Shown piece by piece: positions 24,254 through 32,285 of a stretch of DNA of 64,000 nucleotides. A program made the translations under genes and the position numbers. Source of the stretch: Mycobacterium sp. 1245111.1 (GTDB lineage Bacteria; Actinomycetota; Actinomycetes; Mycobacteriales; Mycobacteriaceae); assembly GCF_001673405.1 (NCBI RefSeq), contig NZ_LZLV01000136.1:124001-188000 (forward strand). The letters run 5' to 3'. Below the pieces are notes generated by a model. It saw only the letters and a program-made list of their open reading frames with translations, was not told where the DNA came from and made no database searches. Every line of letters begins with the position of its first letter. The stretch's first letter is position 1.

Positions 24254-25266
24254 CGTCGAGCCCTGCCCGTGACGGCGGCGCGCGCCATCGCGTTCACCAG
24301 CAGCGTGAGCAAGAACAACACCAAACCGGCGGCGATGTAGGCGCCGGCCCTGTACTCGTCGTTGAAGTCGTATGCCGTGGCCGCGATCTTGGTGGCGAAG
24401 GTGTAGCCGCCGTCGAACAGCGACCAACGGAACGGTGACTGGGTGCCGCGCAGGATGATCAGCAACGCAATCGTCTCGCCCAGCGCACGGCCCAGACCCA
24501 GCATCGCGCCGCTGACGTAGCCGGACCGTCCGAACGGCAGCACTGCGGTCTTGACCACCTCCCAGCGGGTGGCGCCGAGCGCCAGCGCCGCCTCGATCTG
24601 ACCCTGCGGCGTCTTCATGAAGACCTCGCGGGTGACCGCGGTGATGATCGGCAGGATCATCACCGCCAGCACGATCCCGCCGGTGAAGATCGTGCCGCCG
24701 CCGGACACCGACGCGTTGCCCGTCGCGAATAGGAACACCCCGCCCAGATGCTGGTTGAGCCACGTCGCGACCGGTCTCAGCCGCGGCGCCAGCACGAAAA
24801 GACCCCAGACGCCGTAGATGATCGACGGGACCGCCGCGAGCAGTTCGACGATGTAGGCCAGCGGTCCGGTGATTCGCCGCGGTGAGTACTGGGCCAGGAA
24901 GATCGCGATTCCCAACGAAATAGGCATCGCCAGGATCAAGGCGAACAGCGCCACCATCATCGTCACCTGAACCAGGTCGAACACACCGAACCACATCGAC
25001 TCGGTGTTCGAGGTGTCCCAGTTGCCGCCGTAGGTGAAGAAGTTGGCCCGGTTGCGCGACAGCGCGGGGATTGCGCGCATCAGCAGGAACAGCCCGATCG
25101 CGGCGATCAACACGACGATCAGGGCCCCGGAGCCCTCCGACAAACCGCGGAACAGTCGATCACCGCGGCTGTGTTTGACCACTCCCCAGCCCAGCGGGGC
25201 CGAGCTGCGAGACGATTCGACGACCATCGCTCCCGAGCCGGTATCGGCTGGATTCGGTGTCGTCAC
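24250..25266 (-). CDS. pstC: Phosphate ABC transporter permease PstC
   Basis: 338-aa permease. An N-terminal hydrophilic stretch of ~45 residues precedes the first helix (ALIVVLIAAIGLFLLM); the coupling loop is QIEAALALGATRWEVVKTAVLPFGRSGYVSG. GTG 25266 lies 49 nt after the pstS stop. Overlaps pstA by 4 nt. Second gene of the operon. Confidence 0.96.
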   Translation of the reverse strand: MTTPNPADTGSGAMVVESSRSSAPLGWGVVKHSRGDRLFRGLSEGSGALIVVLIAAIGLFLLMRAIPALSRNRANFFTYGGNWDTSNTESMWFGVFDLVQVTMMVALFALILAMPISLGIAIFLAQYSPRRITGPLAYIVELLAAVPSIIYGVWGLFVLAPRLRPVATWLNQHLGGVFLFATGNASVSGGGTIFTGGIVLAVMILPIITAVTREVFMKTPQGQIEAALALGATRWEVVKTAVLPFGRSGYVSGAMLGLGRALGETIALLIILRGTQSPFRWSLFDGGYTFATKIAATAYDFNDEYRAGAYIAAGLVLFLLTLLVNAMARAAVTGRARR

Positions 25267-25315
25267 TGTTTCCCCATCGGTCGGCAGCCCTCGGACAAAA
25301 GGGTAATTCGTCCGA

Positions 25316-26413
25316 TCACCGGATCGCGTTGATAGCCGTGAGCAGCCGCCTTTTGAACTTGTCCGGCAGGGGAACGTAGCCCGCGCTGGACAGGCCGGCC
25401 TGGGCGTCGTCGGCGGCGACAGTCAGCAGCGACTTGATCGCGGCGCTGGTCGCGGGGTCATAGCCCCGCGAGCAGACGATCTCGTAGGTGGCCAATACCA
25501 GCGGATAGGCGCCGGCGGCCTGGGTGCGGTAAATCGACTTCATGTTGAGTCTCAGATCGTCGCCGACCCCGGCGAAGGTGGCGCCGTCGATGGCCTTGCG
25601 GGCCGAGTCCTCGCTGAGCGCGACTGCACCCGCGCCGTCGTTGAGCTGCGCGTACGGCATTCCAGCTTGATCCGCGAAGCCCTGTTCGACGTAGCCGATC
25701 GCGCCGGGCGCGGCGTGCACGGCCTGGATGATGCCGGCGGACTTCTGCGCGCCCTCGCCGACGCCGCCCTGAAACTCACTGCCGGTGCCGCGGGTCCAGC
25801 TGCCGGGGGCGGCCGTGGCGAGGTATTTCTGGAAGTTGTCCGTGGTGCCCGAGGAGTCCGAGCGGTAAATCGGCGAGATCCGGGTGTTCGGCAGCGACGT
25901 GCCGGGATTGAGTTGGGCGAGCGCCGCGTCGTCCCATGCGGTGATCGAGCCGCTGAAGATCTTGGCCAGCACGTCAGCGTTGACGACGAGCTTGTTGATC
26001 CCCTCCAGGTGGTAGACGATCGCGATCGGGCCGAACACCATCGGCAGGTGCCAGGCGGGATTTCCGTTGCAGCGCGCGGCAGCCGGACCGATCTGCTCTT
26101 GGGTGAGCGGCGAGTCCGACCCGGCGAAGTCCACGTGCTTGGCGATGAACTGCTCGCGTCCAGCGCCCGACCCGGTTGGGTTGTACGCCAGCTGCTTGCC
26201 GGGGCACAGCTGTGACCAGGCCATGTTGAACAGTGCGATGGCGTTCTGCTGAGCAGTCGAACCCTCGGCGGTCAGATCGGGTTTACCGGCGCAGTCCACC
26301 GGGCCGGACGGCGCCGCCAGCCCGTGCAGGTTGTTGTCGCTGCCGCAGCCGGTGGCCAGGGTGCCCGACACCACGACGGCCGCCAGTGCGCCGCGCAGCG
26401 GGTGGAGCTTCAC
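25316..26413 (-). CDS. pstS: Phosphate-binding lipoprotein PstS
   Basis: 365-aa lipoprotein that captures phosphate outside the membrane. Signal peptide with lipobox LATGC and acylated Cys23. Phosphate-contact motifs are AEGSTAQQNAI, GSGAGREQF, FAGSDSPL and YRSDSSGTTDNFQ. GTG 26413 is preferred because it gives a clean signal peptide and begins 16 nt after mshD ends; the open frame continues upstream into mshD. No obvious ribosome-binding site is seen, so coupling to mshD translation is possible. Confidence 0.95.
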   Translation of the reverse strand: MKLHPLRGALAAVVVSGTLATGCGSDNNLHGLAAPSGPVDCAGKPDLTAEGSTAQQNAIALFNMAWSQLCPGKQLAYNPTGSGAGREQFIAKHVDFAGSDSPLTQEQIGPAAARCNGNPAWHLPMVFGPIAIVYHLEGINKLVVNADVLAKIFSGSITAWDDAALAQLNPGTSLPNTRISPIYRSDSSGTTDNFQKYLATAAPGSWTRGTGSEFQGGVGEGAQKSAGIIQAVHAAPGAIGYVEQGFADQAGMPYAQLNDGAGAVALSEDSARKAIDGATFAGVGDDLRLNMKSIYRTQAAGAYPLVLATYEIVCSRGYDPATSAAIKSLLTVAADDAQAGLSSAGYVPLPDKFKRRLLTAINAIR

Positions 26414-26429
26414 ACGGCAGGGGAACACG

Positions 26430-27305
26430 TTAGCCCTGCGCGTAGGCGGTGTCGACGCGGTACTGGGAGAACCCAAGCCGGGCATACGTCCGCAGCGCTG
26501 CGGTGTTGTCCGACTCGACGTAGAGCATCACGGTCGGATGCGGCTCGCCGGCCAGCCTCTGCGACAGGTGGGCGACGCCGACCGCGGTCAGCACGCCGCC
26601 CAGCCCCCCTCCTTGGGAGGCCGGGTCGACGCCGACGACATAGACCTCGCCAAGACCTTCCGCGTCGGGATGCACCTTGGTCCAGTGGAACCCCAGCAGG
26701 GCGCCGGTCTGTTCGCTGAAAGCAAGAAACAGGCCCTCGGGATCGAACCAGGCCTCGGCGCGCCGCTCGGCGAGATCGGCTTCGGTCCAGCCGCCCTGCT
26801 CTGGGTGTGTCGCGAAGGCAGAGTTGTTGACCCGCAACAGCTCTGCGTCGTCGGCGGTGCCGGCGTAGGTCCGGATGCGCACGCCGTCTGGCACTACGGG
26901 CTCGGAGATCCCGTCGAGGCTGCGGCGCATCTGGACGAGTTCGCGAACGCTCGACAACCCCAGCGCCGACGCGGTCGCGCGCGCCGGCTCCAGGGTGCCG
27001 TGCGCCCAAAAGTGGCTCTTGCCATCGGTTTTCGACAGTGCAGCGTTGATCATTGCCGCGCCGATGCCTTTTCGGCGGGCAGCGGGGTGGACAACCAGTT
27101 CCGCTATCGCAGCGAGGTTCAGATAGCCGACGATGGCGCCACGGTCGGTAACCAGCAGATGTTCCGTACGATCGTGCGGCAACTCACGCAGCACCTGCTC
27201 GCCGACGGGCGCTACGGTATCGAATTCGGTTGCAGCAGTGATAAGTTCGCGAATCTGGTGCTGCTCGTCGGCCGCCAGCGCCGCGCGCCATTGCGGCGCC
27301 GTCAC
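26430..27305 (-). CDS. mshD: Mycothiol synthase MshD
   Basis: 291 aa; acetylates Cys-GlcN-Ins, the last step of mycothiol synthesis. Two GNAT domains are visible: the N-terminal one with ELVVHPAARRKGIGAAM (residues ~69-85) and the active C-terminal one with VYVVGVDPASQGGGLGGVLTAVGVAHL, followed by VMLYVESDNTAALRTYARLGF. GTG 27305 overlaps the upstream regulator stop by 4 nt (GTGA). Position between a GlnR-type regulator and pst genes matches other mycobacteria. Confidence 0.97.
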   Translation of the reverse strand: MTAPQWRAALAADEQHQIRELITAATEFDTVAPVGEQVLRELPHDRTEHLLVTDRGAIVGYLNLAAIAELVVHPAARRKGIGAAMINAALSKTDGKSHFWAHGTLEPARATASALGLSSVRELVQMRRSLDGISEPVVPDGVRIRTYAGTADDAELLRVNNSAFATHPEQGGWTEADLAERRAEAWFDPEGLFLAFSEQTGALLGFHWTKVHPDAEGLGEVYVVGVDPASQGGGLGGVLTAVGVAHLSQRLAGEPHPTVMLYVESDNTAALRTYARLGFSQYRVDTAYAQG

Positions 27306-28063
27306 TGGCTGTGCAGCGGATCGGCCAGCGGCTCTGCGTGAGAGTCCGCGTCGTCCTCGTCGTCGTCAGCCGTCTCCGGGCTCGGCGGCCGACCCCTGGT
27401 CGGGCGCACCGCCTTGTAGCCCACATTGCGGACCGTGCCGATCAGGGCCTCGTACTCCGGCCCGAGTTTCGCGCGCAGCCGCCGCACGTGCACGTCGACG
27501 GTACGGGTGCCACCGAAGAAGTCGTAACCCCATACCTCGTGCAGCAATTGGGCCCGGGTGAACACCCGACCCGCGTGCTGGGCGAGATACTTCAGCAGCT
27601 CGAATTCCTTGTAGGTGAGATCGAGCGGACGGCCGCGCAACCGGGCGGTGTAAGTGCCTTCGTCGATCACGAGTTCGCCGAGGCTGATCTTGCCGACGCC
27701 TTCCTGATCCTGCAGGTTGCCTCGCCGGCCGACGAGCAGCCGCAGCCGGGCATCGAGCTCGGCGGGCCCGGTGCCGGGCAGCAGGATCTCGTCAAGCCCC
27801 CAATCCGCGTTGACGGCCACCAGACCGCCCTCGTTGACCACTACCACCACCGGGATCGACCGGCCCGTGGAACCCAGCAGGCGGCACAGTCCCCGCGCGG
27901 CCGGCAAGTCCAGACGCGCGTCGACGATCAAGATGTCAGCGCTGCCGGCCTCCAGCAGCGACGACACATCCGGCGGCGCGGTGCGCAGGGCGTGTGCGAG
28001 CAGCGACAAGGACGGCAGAACCACATCCGGATTCGGCTCGGCGGTCAACAGCAACAGGTCCAA
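27302..28063 (-). CDS. glnR: GlnR-type OmpR-family response regulator
   Basis: 253 aa. The receiver-like N-terminal domain (LLLLTAEPNPDVVLPSLS, ADILIVDARLDLPAARGL) is the atypical GlnR form that works without standard phosphorylation. The winged-helix DNA-binding domain spans about 132-225 (LTYKEFELLKYLAQHAGRVFTRAQLLHEVWGYDFFGGTRTVDVHVRRLRAKLG). The TTG start at 28063 has GGAGG 7 nt upstream; an ORF beginning at 28102 adds implausible residues. GlnR controls nitrogen assimilation in actinobacteria. It is divergent from lmeA across 157 bp. Confidence 0.92.
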   Translation of the reverse strand: MDLLLLTAEPNPDVVLPSLSLLAHALRTAPPDVSSLLEAGSADILIVDARLDLPAARGLCRLLGSTGRSIPVVVVVNEGGLVAVNADWGLDEILLPGTGPAELDARLRLLVGRRGNLQDQEGVGKISLGELVIDEGTYTARLRGRPLDLTYKEFELLKYLAQHAGRVFTRAQLLHEVWGYDFFGGTRTVDVHVRRLRAKLGPEYEALIGTVRNVGYKAVRPTRGRPPSPETADDDEDDADSHAEPLADPLHSQ

Positions 28064-28220
28064 GCAAGCCCCTCCAGCTTTCGTGGGAAAGGCGTCTCCC
28101 AAAATTCATGGCGAGATACGAAGTTTAACGGCCAGGTCATTAAACGATAGCTTGCAACCAGGTCTTTCGCGCGCCGACGCCGGTGACGATGCACACCCGA
28201 GGCCGCGCGTAGGCCACAAT

Positions 28221-29027
28221 ATGCGGATGCGTAAGGCGCTGGTCGGAGCGACGGCCGTGCTGTCGGCTGTGGTGGTCGTGGTGCTGGCGGCCGTCGGCAC
28301 CGACTTCGGGACCAGCATCTATGCCGAGTATCGACTGGCACGGACGGTGCGCGAAACGGCCCACCTGGGCTTCGACCCGTTCGTGGCGATCATCGCGTTC
28401 CCACTGATCCCGCAGGCGATGCGCCACCGCTACGAGGATGTCGAGATCAAGGCCGGCGGGGTCGAGCGCCCGGTGATCGGCAAGGCCACGTTGGAAGCCA
28501 CGATGCACTCGGTCGACCTGACCGACGCGTCATGGCTGATCAGGCCGAATGCCAAGCTGCCAGTCGGCAAGCTGGAGAGCCGGATCATCATCGACTCGCT
28601 GCATCTGGGCCGTTACCTGGGCATTCGGGACCTGATCGTCGAAGCGCCCGCCAAAGACACCAACACCGCCAGCGGCGGCACCACCGAGTCCGGGATCTCA
28701 GGCAGCAACGACCTGGTGTTCAGCGGCACGCCCAAAGCCTTCGGCAAGCGCGTCAGCGTCGCGGTGGACCTGTCGATGACCGGCGATGACGACTCCACGC
28801 TGGTATTCACCCCCACCGGCGTCCTGACCGGCCCTAACACCGCCAACGAACCGGTGCCGGACGACAAGCGTGATGCGGTGCTCGCAGCGTTCGCCGGCAA
28901 GCTGCCCGACCAGAGATTGCCGTTCGGGGTGGCACCGACCACCGAGGGCGCCCGCGGCTCTGACGTGATCATCGAGGGCATCACCACGGGATTAACGATC
29001 ACCCTTGACGGGTTCAACCGGGCATGA
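28221..29027 (+). CDS. lmeA: LmeA-like lipomannan elongation factor (DUF2993)
   Basis: 268-aa periplasmic/envelope protein. The N-terminal hydrophobic segment LVGATAVLSAVVVVVLAAVG (residues ~5-25) is a signal anchor. The rest is a DUF2993 domain with IPQAMRHRYEDVEIKAGGV and a C-terminal amphipathic PFGVAPTTEGARGSDVIIEGITTGLTITL. LmeA in mycobacteria helps mannan-chain elongation of lipomannan; assignment is from gene order and fold pattern (Rv0817c position, recalled). ATG 28221 and ATG 28227 are both possible. It overlaps thiX by ATGA, first gene of the sulfur-linked operon. Confidence 0.87.
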   Translation: MRMRKALVGATAVLSAVVVVVLAAVGTDFGTSIYAEYRLARTVRETAHLGFDPFVAIIAFPLIPQAMRHRYEDVEIKAGGVERPVIGKATLEATMHSVDLTDASWLIRPNAKLPVGKLESRIIIDSLHLGRYLGIRDLIVEAPAKDTNTASGGTTESGISGSNDLVFSGTPKAFGKRVSVAVDLSMTGDDDSTLVFTPTGVLTGPNTANEPVPDDKRDAVLAAFAGKLPDQRLPFGVAPTTEGARGSDVIIEGITTGLTITLDGFNRA

Positions 29028-29431
29028 CTTCGGCTGTAGTCGCGGTGCTCGTGGCGTTGGCCGCCGCCGCGCTCATCGGCTGGCTGATGACCCGCCGGTC
29101 CGGTGCCGTTCGCGCGGCGGCCGACGACGTCGACACCACCGACCTCGGCCTGTCGTCCCAGGGTCCGACCGTCGTGCATTTCAGCGCATCGTGGTGCGGA
29201 CCCTGCGCTCAGGTGCGCCGCGTGGTCAACCAGGTGTGCGACGGCCTCGAGCAGGTCGCGCACGTCGAGATCGACATGGACGCCAATCCGGCCGCCGCGC
29301 GCCGTCTTTCGGTGCTGTCGCTGCCCACGACCTTCATCTTCGACGCCGAGGGCCGGCAGCGTTATCGCACCTCGGGTGTGCCCAAAGCCGACGACCTGCG
29401 GTCGGCCCTGACGCCGCTGTTGGCTTCATGA
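29024..29431 (+). CDS. thiX: Membrane-anchored thioredoxin ThiX
   Basis: 135 aa with an N-terminal membrane helix (VVAVLVALAAAALIGWLM) and a thioredoxin domain carrying WCGPC (Cys58 and Cys61) and the cis-Pro loop SLPTTF. Expected to act as a thiol-disulfide reductase on the outer face or at the membrane. Start overlaps the lmeA stop (ATGA). An in-frame-with-leader ATG (29428) overlaps its own stop, tying it closely to the polycysteine leader downstream. Confidence 0.93.
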   Translation: MTSAVVAVLVALAAAALIGWLMTRRSGAVRAAADDVDTTDLGLSSQGPTVVHFSASWCGPCAQVRRVVNQVCDGLEQVAHVEIDMDANPAAARRLSVLSLPTTFIFDAEGRQRYRTSGVPKADDLRSALTPLLAS

Positions 29432-29457
29432 CGTCGGCATTGGGTAAGCTGCATGGC

Positions 29458-29547
29458 GTGTCCGCCCGCGTCGAGCTCATGCTCACCAACCGCCGCTCAG
29501 TCGTACTGTGCCGCGTCGCAGGCTGCTGCTGTTGTTGTAGCTGCTGA
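29458..29547 (+). CDS. Polycysteine leader peptide (29 aa)
   Basis: A short reading frame from GTG 29458 ending in LCRVAG-CCCCC-SC and a TGA. It has seven Cys among the last 12 residues, five consecutive. TAAGCT at 29445-29450 is 7 nt before the GTG, so a leaderless start is likely; an alternative ATG 29428 is also in frame. Leaderless polycysteine ORFs before cysA2-type operons are known cysteine-responsive attenuators in mycobacteria. It should sense Cys-tRNA supply and gate translation of the DUF4395-cysA2-sseC genes. Confidence 0.82.
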   Translation: MSARVELMLTNRRSVVLCRVAGCCCCCSC

Positions 29548-29630
29548 GTAGCCGCGCCTTCTCGCGCCGCGCTCGGAGCAACCAGAACCCCGTGGCGCGT
29601 CGCCACATAAGTCGTGCAATCAGGAGCAGC
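29522..29630 (+). promoter_or_regulatory. Cysteine attenuator: Cys codons can pair with the downstream Shine-Dalgarno
   Basis: GCTGCTGCTG (29522-29531, the first Cys codons) can pair with CAGGAGCAGC (29621-29630, which contains the AGGAG site of the DUF4395 gene) at 9 of 10 positions. A second GCTGCTG at 29540-29546 offers a competing partner. Ribosomes stalled for lack of Cys-tRNA would mask these codons and free the downstream site. Confidence 0.6.
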
Positions 29631-29633
29631 ATC

Positions 29634-30095
29634 ATGTCGGACACCACGAACCCCGATCAGGTGGACGTCCGGGGACCGCGCTTCGCGGCCTGGATCACCA
29701 CCGCCGTCCTCGTCATCACCCTGCTGGTGTCCGGCGTCAGCCCGTTCGCCGCCGCCCAGATCCTCGGGCTGCAGTCCGTCGTGTTCGCGATCGGGGCGCT
29801 GGCTGGACCGCGACGCCACCCCTACGGCCAGGTGTTCGCCAAGCTGGTCGCGCCGCGACTGAGCCCGGTGCGTGAGCGGGAGCCCGTTCCCCCGCTGAAG
29901 TTCGCTCAGCTGGTCGGCCTGATTTTCGCCGCCCCGGCCGCGATCGGGTTCGCCAACGGCGCTGTACTCTTCGGGGTCGTGCTCACCGGGGCGGCCCTGG
30001 TAGCCGCCTTCCTCAACGCAGCCTTCGGCATCTGCCTGGGCTGCCAGCTCTACCCGCTCGTGGCGCGCTTGAAGCCGGTCCACAGCACCTCATAG
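29634..30095 (+). CDS. DUF4395 membrane protein
   Basis: 153-aa protein with about four membrane helices (FAAWITTAVLVITLLVSGV, AQILGLQSVVFAIGALAG, FAQLVGLIFAAPAAIGFANGAV, VLTGAALVAAFLNAAFG) and a C-terminal GICLGCQLY motif whose two Cys face the helix end. DUF4395 proteins often travel with rhodaneses and thioredoxins, so a role moving sulfur or electrons across the membrane is plausible. ATG 29634 has AGGAG 7 nt upstream; that site is predicted to be controlled by the polycysteine leader. Confidence 0.87.
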   Translation: MSDTTNPDQVDVRGPRFAAWITTAVLVITLLVSGVSPFAAAQILGLQSVVFAIGALAGPRRHPYGQVFAKLVAPRLSPVREREPVPPLKFAQLVGLIFAAPAAIGFANGAVLFGVVLTGAALVAAFLNAAFGICLGCQLYPLVARLKPVHSTS

Positions 30096-30116
30096 CGATC
30101 GAAAGGAACTTCCCCT

Positions 30117-30950
30117 ATGGCCCGCTCCGACGTCCTGGTCTCCGCCGACTGGGCCCAGAGCAACCTTGACGCTGACCACGTGGTCTTCGTCGAGGTCGAC
30201 GAAGACACCAGTGCCTACGACGACGGACACATCGCCGGCGCGGTCAAGCTGGACTGGCGAACCGATCTGCAAGACCCGATCCGCCGCGACTTCGTCGACG
30301 CCGCGCAGTTCTCCAAGCTGCTCAGCGAGCGTGGCATCGGCAACGACGACACCGTGGTGCTCTACGGCGGCAACAACAACTGGTTCGCCGCCTACGCCTA
30401 CTGGTACTTCAAGCTCTACGGCCATGAGGACGTCAAGCTGCTCGACGGCGGCCGCAAGAAGTGGCAGCTCGACGGCCGCCCGTTTTCCACAGAAAAGGTG
30501 AGCCGGCCCGCCACCAGCTACACCGCGAAGCCCGCGGACAACACGATCCGCGCCTTCCGCGACGAGGTGCTGGCCGCGATCAACGCGAAGAACCTGGTCG
30601 ACGTGCGCTCACCCGATGAGTTCTCCGGCAAGATTCTGGCGCCCGCACACTTGCCGCAGGAACAGAGCCAACGGCCCGGTCACATTCCCGGCGCGATCAA
30701 CGTGCCCTGGAGCAGGACCGCCAACGACGACGGCACGTTCAAATCGGACGAGGAGCTGGCCAAAATTTACGCCGACGCCGGCCTCGACGGTTCGAAGGAG
30801 ACGATTGCTTACTGTCGAATCGGGGAACGGTCGTCGCACACCTGGTTCGTCCTGCAGGAACTGCTGGGACACCGGAACGTCAAGAACTACGACGGCAGTT
30901 GGACGGAATACGGCTCCCTGGTTGGAGCCCCAATCGAGTTGGGAAGCTGA
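30117..30950 (+). CDS. cysA2: Thiosulfate sulfurtransferase CysA2
   Basis: 277-aa rhodanese with two rhodanese domains: an inactive N-terminal one (DWAQSNLDADHVVFVEVDEDTSAYDDGHIAGAV) and an active C-terminal one with persulfide Cys233 in YCRIGERSSHTWF. Transfers sulfane sulfur from thiosulfate, and is implicated in MoeZ/CysO-like sulfur supply in mycobacteria. ATG 30117 has AAAGGAA upstream. sseC begins 2 nt after its stop, so the two are translationally coupled. Confidence 0.96.
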   Translation: MARSDVLVSADWAQSNLDADHVVFVEVDEDTSAYDDGHIAGAVKLDWRTDLQDPIRRDFVDAAQFSKLLSERGIGNDDTVVLYGGNNNWFAAYAYWYFKLYGHEDVKLLDGGRKKWQLDGRPFSTEKVSRPATSYTAKPADNTIRAFRDEVLAAINAKNLVDVRSPDEFSGKILAPAHLPQEQSQRPGHIPGAINVPWSRTANDDGTFKSDEELAKIYADAGLDGSKETIAYCRIGERSSHTWFVLQELLGHRNVKNYDGSWTEYGSLVGAPIELGS

Positions 30951-30952
30951 TT

Positions 30953-31255
30953 ATGTGCTCTGCGCCAAAGCAAGGACAGACTCTGCCGGCCAGCGTCGAC
31001 CTGGAGAAGGAAACGGTGATCACCGGCCGGGTCGTCGACCGTGACGGCCAGGTCGTGGGCGGCTCTTTTGTGCGACTGCTGGATTCCTCGGGCGAGTTCA
31101 CCGCCGAGGTAGTGGCTTCGGCCACCGGCGACTTCCGTTTCTTCGCGGCCCCCGGGTCGTGGACACTGCGGGCGCTGTCGGCCGCCGGCAACGGCGACGC
31201 GATCGTCGAGCCCAAGGGCGCCGGCATCCACGAGGTCGACGTCAAAATCGCGTGA
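30953..31255 (+). CDS. sseC: SseC, DUF1416 sulfur-metabolism protein
   Basis: 100-aa protein, mostly beta strands, with a carboxypeptidase-regulatory/transthyretin-like look (VITGRVVDRDGQVVGGSFVRLLDSSGEFTAEVVASATGDFRFFAAPG). DUF1416 proteins are always next to CysA-type rhodaneses in mycobacteria, but the molecular role is unproven. MCSAPKQ carries a Cys at position 2. ATG 30953 is 2 nt beyond the cysA2 stop. Confidence 0.9.
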   Translation: MCSAPKQGQTLPASVDLEKETVITGRVVDRDGQVVGGSFVRLLDSSGEFTAEVVASATGDFRFFAAPGSWTLRALSAAGNGDAIVEPKGAGIHEVDVKIA

Positions 31256-31282
31256 TCGGTCCGCCGAACTAGACTCGTCATC

Positions 31283-31381
31283 GTGGTTCTGTTCTTCGAG
31301 ATCATCCTCGTCGCGTCCGTCGTGGTCATCTCCTGGTTCGCGCTGTACACGCTGTATCGCCTGATCACCGACGAATCGTGA
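31283..31381 (+). CDS. 32-aa single-helix membrane peptide
   Basis: GTG 31283 to TGA 31381 encodes a peptide with one hydrophobic helix, LFFEIILVASVVVISWFALY, and a short charged tail RLITDES. TAGACT at 31270-31275 lies 7 nt before the GTG, so a leaderless transcript is likely. Its stop overlaps the GTG of the next gene (GTGA). The length, clean helix and coupling make it a real gene; function unknown. Confidence 0.72.
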   Translation: MVLFFEIILVASVVVISWFALYTLYRLITDES

Positions 31382-32058
31382 CGTCCTCCCCCGACGACGA
31401 CTCCGACGCCATCGACTCGGGCCGGGTGCCGGGCTCCGGTGATCGCGCGGTAGCCGCAGCGGCGCAACGCGCCAAGGAGACAGCGACGCGCAACGTCCCG
31501 GTCTTCGACGACCTGCCGATCCCCGCCGACACCGCCAATTTGCGCGAGGGCGCCAACCTGCACGACGCGCTGCTGGCATTGCTTCCGTTGGTCGGCGTGT
31601 GGCGCGGCGAGGGCGAAGGGCGTGGAGCCCACGGCGATTACCGGTTCGGCCAGCAGATCGTCGTCTCCCACGACGGCGGCGACTACCTGAACTGGGAGTC
31701 CCGTTCGTGGCGGGTCAGCGAGGCCGGTGAGTACGAGGCGCCCGACCTGCGCGAGACGGGCTACTGGCGCTTCGTCAACGAACCCGACGACCCCTCGGAG
31801 TCGCAGGCCATCGAACTGCTGCTGGCGCACTCCGCGGGCTACATCGAGCTGTTCTACGGCCGCCCGCTCAACCAATCGTCGTGGGAGCTGGCCACCGATG
31901 CGCTGGCCCGCAGCCGCTCGGGCGTGCTGGTCGGCGGGGCCAAACGGCTCTACGGCATCGTCGAGGGCGGTGATTTGGCGTATGTCGAAGAGCGGGTGGA
32001 CGCCGACGGCGGGCTGATTCCGCACCTGTCGGCGCGGCTGTCTCGTTTCGTCGGCTGA
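31378..32058 (+). CDS. Nitrobindin-like FABP-fold protein
   Basis: 226 aa. After a ~60-residue disordered N-terminus comes the signature GVWRGEGEG (residues 73-81) of nitrobindin/THAP4-type beta-barrels, then QQIVVSHDGGDYLNWESRSW and ETGYWRF. Relatives bind heme b and react with nitric oxide or peroxynitrite, or bind fatty acids. It resembles Rv0813c by context (recalled). GTG 31378 overlaps the small membrane peptide gene. A hairpin follows 31 nt after the stop. Confidence 0.88.
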   Translation: MTSSPDDDSDAIDSGRVPGSGDRAVAAAAQRAKETATRNVPVFDDLPIPADTANLREGANLHDALLALLPLVGVWRGEGEGRGAHGDYRFGQQIVVSHDGGDYLNWESRSWRVSEAGEYEAPDLRETGYWRFVNEPDDPSESQAIELLLAHSAGYIELFYGRPLNQSSWELATDALARSRSGVLVGGAKRLYGIVEGGDLAYVEERVDADGGLIPHLSARLSRFVG

Positions 32059-32087
32059 TCCGATACCGACTGCCGGACAACGCATTT

Positions 32088-32279
32088 GCGGGCTGCCCTA
32101 GAAATGGGCAGCCCCCGAGCCGTAGTTCCAGGTTGGACAAACCGGAGGCTCGGGGGCCGGGTGGCTGCGGGGAATTCGCCAGCGCGCGCAGGTGATTCCT
32201 CGCCTGGTACTGCTAGCGGGCAGCCACCTCACAAGTCCAATAAGCTATCAATTTCTCGGACCACCTCCTCTCCTGTGTA
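32088..32279 (-). ncRNA. Candidate structured small RNA with a mini-ORF
   Basis: On the minus strand a promoter-like pair, TTGTCG (32309-32314) and TACCTT (32286-32291) with exactly 17 nt between, would start RNA near 32279. The RNA opens with AGGAG, 5 nt, then GTG 32264 and an 11-codon frame, MVREIDSLLDL, ending at 32229. Its stop abuts the first stem: GGTGGCTGC (32160-32168) with GCAGCCACC (32220-32228) encloses about 50 nt. The 11-bp and 9-bp hairpins at 32090-32157 follow and would terminate it. No known family was recognised. It could be a leader-peptide regulator, a small RNA, or only a processed terminator region. Confidence 0.35.
32090..32157. terminator. Two strong hairpins between convergent genes
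   Basis: GGGCTGCCC (32090-32098) pairs with GGGCAGCCC (32106-32114) over a 7-nt loop. GCCCCCGAGCC (32111-32121) pairs with GGCTCGGGGGC (32147-32157) as an 11-bp stem with a smaller internal hairpin (GGTT/AACC). The two overlap at 32111-32114. No U-tract follows, which is normal for mycobacterial terminators. They could end the nitrobindin transcript from one side and the small minus-strand RNA from the other. Confidence 0.6.
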
Positions 32280-32285
32280 CTGGCG

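Noticed and set aside
23321..24994. 557-aa PstA
   Set aside because: The first ~247 codons are an out-of-frame reading of pstC; the ATG at 24253 with ATGA overlap is the real start.
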